Shown here: piece after piece, positions 36,359-43,455 of the stretch
Layout of the letters: every line of letters begins with the position of its first letter
Position numbering within the stretch: the first letter of the stretch is position 1
Origin: Cellvibrionales bacterium UBA4451
Lineage (GTDB): Bacteria; Pseudomonadota; Gammaproteobacteria; Pseudomonadales; Porticoccaceae
Assembly (NCBI GenBank): GCA_002390285.1
Contig: DGPB01000011.1
Span: 1-64,000 of the forward strand
Direction of reading: 5' to 3'
Length of the DNA: 64,000 nucleotides
Notes under the pieces: model-generated
The model's database searches: none
Seen by the model: only the letters and a program-made list of their open reading frames with translations
Told to the model about the DNA's origin: nothing
Position numbers and translations under genes: made by a program

Positions 36359-37159
36359 CTACTTAGGCAGAAGATAAACTACAATATCAATCGCAATCAA
36401 GACAATAATAATCCATTCGAGAAAAGCGGCATGCTTATGATGCTGCTCGGTGGCGAGCATGGCGAGCAGTTCATGAATGGTCGACAACTTGTGATTCAGA
36501 ATACTGATTCGCGGCTGAAGATCAAGGTACTTCGATAGACGTAAGTAGTAGTCTTCCAGCTCTGGGTAGTTCCAGAAAAAGTCTGGTGTGTCCAAGAGAT
36601 TGAAATGCAGACTGATGTCACTACTTGTATCAAAAAGTACGCCTCTTAACTTGGCAAGATTGCGAGGTGTTAGTGGGATTTTCCCCGTCGCAGCAAGTTG
36701 TTTCGAGATGTAACTGTTTTTTTGAATAACGGTTTGGGCTCTATCTTCGAAAAAAGACAACTTGGCAGATTGCGCAAAGGCATGACTAAGTGATAACCGA
36801 ATCATCGCATCGTCACTAGGCAGCGTTAGCAAGTCATTATGAACCCGGAACTCTTTTTCTGGATCAGTTTCAAAAGAAAACTGCTCAGAAACCGTGCCAT
36901 CAATCGGGTCGATCACAATAGGGTTGATTTTAAACAATAATTTCTGGCGGTCACTCTCTCCGACATTCCAGCAAACGAGAACGCCATACTCAAATAGCCA
37001 TGCCTCGCCTTCTTTGACTTTCAGCAGAAAGGCATCACTATGTTTTTCCGCACCTCCTGCAACAATAAGTACTTCATTTGTTAAAGCCTCATCTAGACTT
37101 CAACCCAAAATTGCAATATTGACCCTGGCATAAGACCCATTTACAGACTGTACTTTCAT
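36359..37159 (-). pseudogene. DUF155 (RMD1/YdiL-like) membrane protein broken by a stop codon
   Basis: The frame starts at ATG 37159 behind a good ribosome site (GAAGGG, 6-7 nt) and runs 267 codons, but codon 20 is TGA (37102-37100). The sequence after it, including GVLVCWNVGES and the C-terminal LEWIIIVLIAIDIVVYLLPK membrane anchor, matches DUF155 proteins, so frame and family continue across the stop. The only later start candidate before the main body is a TTG at 36937, which would lose about a quarter of the protein. Most likely a recent nonsense mutation. Confidence 0.75.
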
Positions 37160-37395
37160 AATGACCCTTCTTCACCATGCTATTTCATTAAGCATAATTC
37201 AAAACTGAAAAGACAAGATAGTTGTTTAGTTGATCCTAAGCACCGGAATTTGTTATCGTAACGCCCCCCAATACCCTCTTTTTAATAGTCACGTGTTGCT
37301 AGGTCATTTATTGATTTAGTGTCGTTATTCAGAGATCAAATACGACTGGATTGGAACAAAATTTTTTGTTCTGACAGGTCTATGGATAAGCAATC

Positions 37396-38301
37396 ATGAA
37401 AATAGCCGTTCTTTCTCGTAATGAAAAGTTGTATTCAACACGCCGCCTTAAAGAAGCCGGTGAGGCGCGAGGCCATGAAGTTGATATCATCGACACCCTG
37501 CATTGCTATATGGATATCACCCGCAGTCGACCCGCTGTACGCTACCACGGCGAAGAATTACCCTACTACGATGCCGTGATCCCCCGTATCGGCGCATCGA
37601 TTACTTTCTACGGTGCGGCCATGGTCCGCCAATTTGAGATGATGGGTACCTTTTGCGTCAATGAATCGGTGGCGATAAGTCGATCCCGCGATAAATTGCG
37701 CTCCTTGCAATTATTGTCCCGTAAAGATGTCGGGCTGCCACGCACCGGTTTTGCCAACAAACCGGACGACATTAAAGATCTCATTAAAAATGTAGGTGGT
37801 GCTCCAGTGGTCATCAAACTACTGGAAGGCACACAAGGTATTGGGGTTGTCTTGGCGGAAACCAATAGGGCTGCCGAAAGTATTATTGAAGCCTTTATGG
37901 GGTTAAAAACCAACATACTGGTTCAAGAGTTCATCAAAGAGGCCGGTGGTGCGGATATACGCTGCTTCGTTGTCGGCAATAAAGTTGTAGCTGCTATGAA
38001 GCGTCAAGGAGCCGAAGGTGAATTTAGATCCAACTTGCATCGTGGTGGCTCTGCCAAACTGGTGAGACTAACTAAGGACGAGAGAGCAACAGCGGCCAAT
38101 GCTGCCAAGGTCATGGGGTTGAATGTCTGCGGCGTGGATATTCTACAGTCCAAACATGGGCCGGTGGTAATGGAAGTCAATTCATCTCCCGGACTGGAAG
38201 GTATTGAAATCGCCACTAAGAAAGACATTGCCGGATTGATTTATGACTTCATCGAGGTCAATGCCAAGCCCAATAAAAACCGCACCCGAGGTAAGGGGTG
38301 A
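37396..38301 (+). CDS. rimK: RimK-family ATP-grasp glutamate ligase
   Basis: 301 residues, the usual RimK length. N-terminal MKIAVLSRNEKLYSTRRLKEA, then the ATP-grasp core with VVIKLLEGTQGIGVVLAE and the metal-binding EVNSSPGLEGIE near the end. RimK adds glutamate residues to ribosomal protein S6 and makes poly-alpha-glutamate; related enzymes modify other substrates. It lies 25 bp before an AstE-like hydrolase and 1 kb before a clipped protease gene, a grouping known for RimK. Confidence 0.93.
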   Translation: MKIAVLSRNEKLYSTRRLKEAGEARGHEVDIIDTLHCYMDITRSRPAVRYHGEELPYYDAVIPRIGASITFYGAAMVRQFEMMGTFCVNESVAISRSRDKLRSLQLLSRKDVGLPRTGFANKPDDIKDLIKNVGGAPVVIKLLEGTQGIGVVLAETNRAAESIIEAFMGLKTNILVQEFIKEAGGADIRCFVVGNKVVAAMKRQGAEGEFRSNLHRGGSAKLVRLTKDERATAANAAKVMGLNVCGVDILQSKHGPVVMEVNSSPGLEGIEIATKKDIAGLIYDFIEVNAKPNKNRTRGKG

Positions 38302-38326
38302 AGCTTAGACTGCGAGATAAAATGGC

Positions 38327-39370
38327 ATGAACACAAGTGATCTGATCATCGGGGGGTTCACCGTCAAGCCCGGTGAAACAAAACAGATTGAGATGCCGGT
38401 TGCCAAGCTTTATACCGACACCGATATTTGTATACCTGTGCATGTGATCCGCAGTAAAAACCCCGGACCAACGGTATTCGTTTCAGCCGCTGTTCACGGA
38501 GATGAGCTAAATGGTATTGAAATTGTTCGCCGCTTAATCCAATTGAAGTCACTAAAAATAAGCAGTGGTACTTTGATTTTAGTACCAATAATCAATATTT
38601 ACGGTGTTCTCAACCAAAGTCGCTACATGCCGGATCGACGCGATCTCAACAGAAGCTTTCCCGGATCAGCAAAAGGCTCGCTGGCGGGTCGCGTTGCCCA
38701 TATTTTTTTGGATGAAATTGTCAAACATTGCGACTATGGAATCGACCTTCATACCGGGGCGATACACCGCTCCAATCTGCCACAAATTCGCGCAAACCTA
38801 AACGATCCCGAAACTCGCGAACTTGCTGAGGTATTTGGGGTGCCCGTTTTAATAAATGCCAATCTGAGAGATGGGTCACTTCGCCAAGCAGCTGTGGAAT
38901 CCCATACCCGCGTTCTGCTCTATGAGGCGGGTCAGGCCCTTAGGTTTGATGAGCTCTCAATACGTGCTGGCGTCAGGGGTGTTTTAAATGTCATCACACA
39001 CTTAGGTCTCGTTAAGCGTAAGCGTCAGAGAAAAAACCTAACGCCCTATATTGCCAATAACAGTGCGTGGATGCGCGCAAATTCCAGCGGCATTGTCCAT
39101 AGCCTGAAAAACTTGGGAGACCAAGTACAAAAAGGCACGCCATTGGCAGAAATAGGTAGTCCCTTTGGCGAAGTTATTGATACTGTCACGGCAAGCAAGT
39201 CGGGCATCATCATAGGCAAACAAAATATTCCACTGGCGCAAGAAGGGGACGCCATGTTTCATATCGCTTTCTTTTCAGAATCCGACGCAGAGATTGTAGA
39301 GAATATAGAAGCGATGCAAGAAACATTAACGCCAAGCATTGAAAATATCGAAGAGGTCGCCGGACGATGA
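38327..39370 (+). CDS. Succinylglutamate desuccinylase/aspartoacylase-like zinc hydrolase
   Basis: 347 residues of the AstE/AspA (M14-related) family. Zinc ligands are visible in AAVHGDELNGIE (His and Glu, about residue 62-72) and IDLHTGAIHRSN (His, about 142), with the substrate-binding RDLNRSFPGS between. The C-terminal barrel continues to about 320. Unlike true AstE it is not in an arginine-catabolic operon; next to rimK it probably acts on an N-acylated or gamma-linked peptide. The stop overlaps the next ATG (ATGA). Confidence 0.88.
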   Translation: MNTSDLIIGGFTVKPGETKQIEMPVAKLYTDTDICIPVHVIRSKNPGPTVFVSAAVHGDELNGIEIVRRLIQLKSLKISSGTLILVPIINIYGVLNQSRYMPDRRDLNRSFPGSAKGSLAGRVAHIFLDEIVKHCDYGIDLHTGAIHRSNLPQIRANLNDPETRELAEVFGVPVLINANLRDGSLRQAAVESHTRVLLYEAGQALRFDELSIRAGVRGVLNVITHLGLVKRKRQRKNLTPYIANNSAWMRANSSGIVHSLKNLGDQVQKGTPLAEIGSPFGEVIDTVTASKSGIIIGKQNIPLAQEGDAMFHIAFFSESDAEIVENIEAMQETLTPSIENIEEVAGR

Positions 39371-39438
39371 GCACTAAAATCATTGTTGGCAGTATTGAAA
39401 GCTTCGACCTTCCGGGTCTAGATAATGTTGACTGGTAG
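39367..39438 (+). pseudogene. 5' stump of a RimK-associated zinc protease gene
   Basis: A 23-codon frame coupled by ATGA to the preceding gene. MSTKIIVGSIESFDLPGLDN resembles the first strand of the RimB/DUF785 family (V/I-G-x-x-E-x-x-x-L-P). It stops at TAG 39436, and neither the D-T-G-A motif nor any later part of the family appears before the element's right end at 39523. I read it as a gene cut off by recombination close to the attachment site. Confidence 0.55.
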
Positions 39439-39522
39439 GTACCTGTGCCAAGGGTCGGAATTACTGACAAAACAAGCATCCCAACCCTATAGAGGCTCGT
39501 GCTATAACCGGCAAAGCCTAAC

Positions 39523-39650
39523 TCATACATTTCTAGTACATTCTGCTCATACAATGTATGACCAACAGCCAAACCTGTATTTTAAATTAACCACTTAAAT
39601 AACAACAGGTTGGGATCTTATAACTGTTAGCAATGTAAGTATAAATATTA
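39523..39650 (+). repeat. Shared right end of element 2
   Basis: About 125 bp homologous to 30841-30960 with scattered substitutions, again ending directly at a core copy. The stretch 39439-39815 has no gene and consists of element ends. Confidence 0.85.
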
Positions 39651-39680
39651 CCCGCCGCCTCCACCAATTCGTTGAAATAT
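39651..39680 (+). repeat. Attachment core, copy 3
   Basis: Third exact copy of the 30-bp core (tmRNA 3' 16 nt plus ATTCGTTGAAATAT). It is followed by another left-end sequence. Confidence 0.92.
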
Positions 39681-39806
39681 TAAGTATATTTCAAACTATT
39701 ACCAAGTGTGCGGGGAACCAGAAATGGGGGCTCGTATATTTTGCTCATACATTCTCGTACGCTACGACTAACTTAATGCCCCCTCGATACCTGTATTGAA
39801 AGCTGC
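39667..39806 (+). repeat. Third left-end sequence, element boundary unknown
   Basis: About 140 bp matching the left ends of elements 1 and 2 (same inverted repeat, CCAGAAATGGGG, TCATACATTCTCGTACG). It stops at the kef gene. No matching right end or fourth core was found downstream, so a third element is either decayed on its right or the true flank has been replaced. Confidence 0.7.
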
Positions 39807-39815
39807 AGTGTTTCA

Positions 39816-41438
39816 TTAAAGTAGATTTGGTGCGTTTCCTAAGGTGCGTGTTTCAGTCATTACATGTGCAGCAAAACCAGAACCGGCCTCTGTGTAGATA
39901 TTAAATACCGTCGCCGCACCAGCTTCCTTTAGTGCTTCCACTTCGTCTGGAAACTTAGCCGTTGCCGCGACTTTCCCGGCAAACGATGCCTCTCTCAATC
40001 GATCAAGGACTGCCAGGTTAGTATTCAACTTCGGCAATGCCAACATGACCAGTTCGAGCGTGTGTGAGGCTTGGACTCGATCCCAGAAATCCGCATCACT
40101 TGGATCACCGAGGAGAACGTTACGGCCAGTCGATTGCTGGTTGCTCACGGTTACCGGGTCAATATCCACACCAATAACCGCACCGCCATATTGACTGCAC
40201 ATCGCATCATAGGCGCCCGTGCCGACCCCACCCATTCCAATGATGACGATTGAGCCTCCCCCGATATCAAGCAATCGGTCATCTGTCAGCCTTTCCGCAG
40301 TTTGCCATCGCCTCCAAGTCGTTCGGTGTCGAGTATAAAGTCTATGGGAAATAGCATTGAGTCCTGCCGCCACTACAAAAGACAAAGACAAGGCAATCGA
40401 GATAACAATCAACCACTTGCTGTCTATCCAACCATTAGCAACACCTATAGCCGCAACGATCAGGCCAAACTCGCTATAGTTTGTTAAGTTAAACGTTGTC
40501 AGTAACGAAGTGCGAGCCCGCAATTTGAAACGTGTTAATAAGGCAAAAAATACAGCTGACTTTATAAGCACAAATGGTGTGATCATCACAGCAACGATGA
40601 AGAGTTCTAATGTTGGCTGACCAGACAACCCTACTGATAAGAAAAAACCTAATAGGAATAGTTCTTTAAAACCCAGCATGGTCTTGGCCATCTCTTCAGC
40701 CTTTGGATGGCTCCCAATAAGTAGCCCTAGAATAAGTGCACCTAAGTCACCTTTCATTCCAACTAATTCGAAGATTTCAGCACCGCCTAAAGCCAATAGA
40801 AACCCATAGAGAACAAGTAACTCACCATGCCCAACACGTTGTAGCAGAAAATGTATTAGTGGTCTTAGCGGGATGAGCAAGAGCAATGATAGCGCCCAGA
40901 GAGAGGGTAATTTACCTATGGATATAGCTAGAAAAGCCACGGCAACCACGTCTTGCATGATCAAGATGCCGACCGCAATGCGTCCGTGCAACGATGCCAT
41001 CTCTCCTTTTTCCTCCAAGACCTTAACGACAAACACGGTGCTGGAAAAACTCAAAGCAAACGCAATTAGCACCGCACTTTGAAAGTTCAAACCTGAGAAA
41101 AAAGAAACTCCGGCCAAAGCTAATCCATAGATAGCTAAACTAAAGCCTCCTACGGTAACCGCCATGTGGATGCCAGTAACCGCCCAAACTTGGGGCCGAG
41201 CTAAGCTTCGAAGGTCGAGCTTTAACCCAATAGTGAATAGCAACAAGGTAATACCAAGATCCGCCAGCTTCAGGAGCAATGCATCGCTGGCTATCCCTTG
41301 TGCGTTGAGCAAAAACCCGGTGGCTAAAAAACCCACAAGAGGCGGGAGCCCTATCCGTTTTGATAAAAAGCCCAGCAAAAAAGCCAGTGAAATCCAAGTG
41401 ACATCACCGAGGGCAATGGCGACCCTTTCAAAGTCCAT
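39816..41438 (-). CDS. Kef-type monovalent cation:proton antiporter (CPA2)
   Basis: 540 residues: about 11-12 membrane helices (1 to about 380) and a C-terminal NAD-binding TrkA-N domain with IVIIGMGGVGTGAYDA and GVDIDPVTV. The whole resembles glutathione-gated K+ efflux proteins (KefB/KefC) but lacks a clear glutathione-binding tail, so it may be a generic K+/H+ antiporter. It begins about 10 bp after the third left-end repeat and overlaps a universal-stress-protein remnant by one base at its start. Confidence 0.9.
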   Translation of the reverse strand: MDFERVAIALGDVTWISLAFLLGFLSKRIGLPPLVGFLATGFLLNAQGIASDALLLKLADLGITLLLFTIGLKLDLRSLARPQVWAVTGIHMAVTVGGFSLAIYGLALAGVSFFSGLNFQSAVLIAFALSFSSTVFVVKVLEEKGEMASLHGRIAVGILIMQDVVAVAFLAISIGKLPSLWALSLLLLIPLRPLIHFLLQRVGHGELLVLYGFLLALGGAEIFELVGMKGDLGALILGLLIGSHPKAEEMAKTMLGFKELFLLGFFLSVGLSGQPTLELFIVAVMITPFVLIKSAVFFALLTRFKLRARTSLLTTFNLTNYSEFGLIVAAIGVANGWIDSKWLIVISIALSLSFVVAAGLNAISHRLYTRHRTTWRRWQTAERLTDDRLLDIGGGSIVIIGMGGVGTGAYDAMCSQYGGAVIGVDIDPVTVSNQQSTGRNVLLGDPSDADFWDRVQASHTLELVMLALPKLNTNLAVLDRLREASFAGKVAATAKFPDEVEALKEAGAATVFNIYTEAGSGFAAHVMTETRTLGNAPNLL

Positions 41439-41710
41439 CAGCTGTTGATATCGTATCGGTCAAGGGTTATCGGACTGACAAATCCAGCAGGATTGATGGC
41501 CAAAACCGAATAGTCAATTTGATTAAGAATATCTTCGGCAGTATTACCAATAATAAATCCAGGTACACCACGAGTGACGACACCCATAACAACAAGCTCA
41601 GCACCCACCGTCATTGCGCATTCAGGTACAACATTCCGAACATACCCCTCCATTAGATGATATTGAGGATTGAGATAATCCGCAGCCTCTTTTCCCTGCG
41701 AAGCACAGCC
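41438..41710 (-). pseudogene. C-terminal remnant of a universal stress protein
   Basis: An open frame without a start reads ...NPQYHLMEGYV... AELVVMGVVTRGVPGFIIGN TAEDILNQIDYSVLAINP, the last third of a UspA-fold protein (VMG-x-x-x-R-G-x-x-x-x-G-N-T-A signature, UspE type). The N-terminal part is missing and a TAG closes the frame near 41718. An internal ATG at 41653 could make at most 71 residues. It touches the kef start. Confidence 0.75.
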
Positions 41711-41842
41711 CCGCTAGCTCCTAGTAGCGCGCCCCCTGAAAGCGACGAGAACAGCTCTACCACCTATGCAATAGATACACACCCGTAGAACTATAGAACT
41801 CCCAACACTAACTAACCTGCTCCATCTAAAACGGATGATTCC

Positions 41843-42058
41843 CTAAGCGACGCTTAGTTTTTCATATTGCTCAAAACTGAGATAACCAATAACACTATGC
41901 CGTTTCTTCCTGCCGAAACCAACTACAATATATTCAAAGACCACTTGGTGTATTTGATCTCGGTTCATTAACGGCTCATATTGGGCTGTCTGCACTTTAA
42001 GTGAAGAGAAGAAGCCTCCCACACAATTGTTGTCCCAGCAATTGTCCTTACGGCCCAT
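41843..42058 (-). pseudogene. IS3-family transposase remnant (C-terminal end)
   Basis: A 71-codon frame MGRKDNCWDNNCVGGFFSSL... through a conserved RKKRHSVIGYLSFEQYE end matches the last part of the IS3 OrfB integrase domain (consensus SMSRKGNCWDNA...FFSSLK, later N/F-x-R-K-R-R-H-S-x-L-G-Y). The catalytic Glu position (consensus A-E-S-F-F) is Gly here. The upstream two thirds of the gene and both inverted repeats are absent. A dead relic, yet it marks transposon traffic at the edge of the array. Confidence 0.8.
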
Positions 42059-42275
42059 GCTCTGCTTGAGCTGAGTTTGTCATTATTCACCTCGTTAAGT
42101 AATTGTGTGCACTTAAAAACGTACCTGCGATTAGCGGATTTATGAACTTGTATTAAGAATAGGTTTGGCTGCTTACTCCTTCATCAAAAAAATCGTTATG
42201 ACCCTTTTTTACGATAGAGTCGCCATTTGCTACTATATTGTTTAAATACACGGAAAATAAAAGGGGTATAACGTT

Positions 42276-42593
42276 ATGAACCGAGTCTTTAATAATACGT
42301 CTCGTGCATTACTAACATCATTGATGGCTGCGTTGTTAGTGATCCCGTCGGTAAGTGTTGCAAAAAATCTTGTTGAAGAGCCAAGCGCAGGAGAAATGGT
42401 TCTTGATGCGGTGGTCGCACGTCCCGTATTGTTGGTGGCGACAGTTCTAGGGACTGCTCTGTATGTAGTTACTTTGCCATTTTCACTTGCCGGAGGTAAT
42501 GCAGAGGAAGCGGGTAACGCGCTGGTTGTCGGGCCGGCAAGAAGTACGTTTGTTCGCTGTCTTGGCTGCCGCGTTTCGGGTCATCAGAAATAA
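42276..42593 (+). CDS. Small exported protein, conserved hypothetical
   Basis: 105 residues with a signal peptide (cleavage probably after VSVA near 29), then one hydrophobic segment (VVARPVLLVATVLGTALYVVTLP, about 47-69) and the C-terminal pattern LVVGPARSTFVRCLGC. I recall similar small proteins in pseudomonads and xanthomonads, sometimes misnamed multidrug transporter; no function is known to me. It stands alone with a good 40-bp leader. Confidence 0.75.
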   Translation: MNRVFNNTSRALLTSLMAALLVIPSVSVAKNLVEEPSAGEMVLDAVVARPVLLVATVLGTALYVVTLPFSLAGGNAEEAGNALVVGPARSTFVRCLGCRVSGHQK

Positions 42594-42897
42594 GTCACTA
42601 CATCAGTTTGTTACCGCTGGAGACTCCATGTCCTGCATCTACGTCTAGCGAGCTCTTGCTCTGGTGTGACGCCTAGCCCGCACACCTCTATCGGCTACTC
42701 TGATTTGTGTAACAACTAAGTTGTACCCCCCCCCTCCGAGAGAAAAAGCAGGGGATCTGGTTAGGAGAACCATCCCCCCACTCGGGGCTCATAAACATCC
42801 ATTTATCTTATTCGAATTGTGAACCACGTCAAATAACAATAGTCTGTAATTCTGTTATAGAAAAGCCGTAAAACATGACTACAAGGAAGTAATTACG
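42594..42897. other. Non-coding spacer with C/G-rich runs
   Basis: About 300 bp contain a 10-base C run near 42727 and complementary CCGAG/CTCGG bits (42740-42786). No gene or confident regulatory site is seen. Confidence 0.4.
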
Positions 42898-43002
42898 ATG
42901 ATGATGGAAATCAGTTTTATTCTTACAATGGCAGCCGCCGTTTTTTATCTTGTTCACATCCTTAGTGAAAAGCTTTTTTTCCCAAGCTGGATAACCCCAT
43001 AG
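42898..43002 (+). CDS. Possible tiny membrane peptide
   Basis: 34 codons beginning ATG-ATG-ATG, behind AAGGAAG at 8-9 nt spacing, mostly one hydrophobic helix (ISFILTMAAAVFYLVHIL) with a short polar end. No homologue is recognised. The ribosome site is good but the region is otherwise gene-poor; it may be spurious. Confidence 0.35.
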   Translation: MMMEISFILTMAAAVFYLVHILSEKLFFPSWITP

Positions 43003-43455
43003 CGAATGGGATACAGAAGAATCAGAGACGATAACTATCATAGTCATTATGGGCCAGCCATAATTATCGTAATAGCTATTTTAATATCCTGATTTTTCTT
43101 GAGACTTAACGTCGCACTTTGCGGAAAATAAACACTGCGAGTGAATCAACCTACGACACCTTCTTAGGCATTGATTCCGGCTACAACAAATCAATACAAC
43201 ATAAAAATTATCCCGGTTTATTGAGTCAAACCACAATACGGGAAAGAAAACCAATTGCTCTTCTTACGACTCACCCGCCTCCTAGTTTCTCCCGCGCCAC
43301 GCACAGAGAATGCACCTTTACCTCTGGGAGAAATTCGAGGACAGTATAGAATGGAACACTGCTAAAATTTACAGAGACCCGTAGACTCTCTTGTCAGCAC
43401 CATCACGAATATTAGATACTGGTCCAATTGGATTTATCACTCAAAAGCGTACATT
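43003..43455. other. Gene-free stretch before the Lon-like protease
   Basis: About 450 bp in which I recognise no gene. A 76-codon frame at 43119-43349 has no family resemblance and no convincing ribosome site. Confidence 0.4.

Larger units (their letters stand above)
30977..39666 (+). mobile_element. Mobile element 2 of the ssrA tandem array (stress/ion cargo)
   Basis: 8.69 kb between core copies 2 and 3, with the same left and right ends as element 1 but unrelated cargo: mscS, corA, mgtC, ptsP, a broken DUF155 gene, rimK, an AstE-like gene and a clipped protease gene. No integrase is recognisable. The clipped last gene shows that cargo was lost or replaced next to the right end. Confidence 0.8.

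Noticed and set aside
24047..39666. CRISPR-like or integron array
   Set aside because: Only three repeats, kilobases apart, carrying whole genes; no spacer regularity, no attC-type sites and no integrase.
42829..43047. 72-codon minus-strand frame
   Set aside because: Covers the plus-strand small peptide; no start signal or family.
43119..43349. 76-codon frame
   Set aside because: No ribosome site, no hydrophobic or domain pattern, no neighbour on the same unit.
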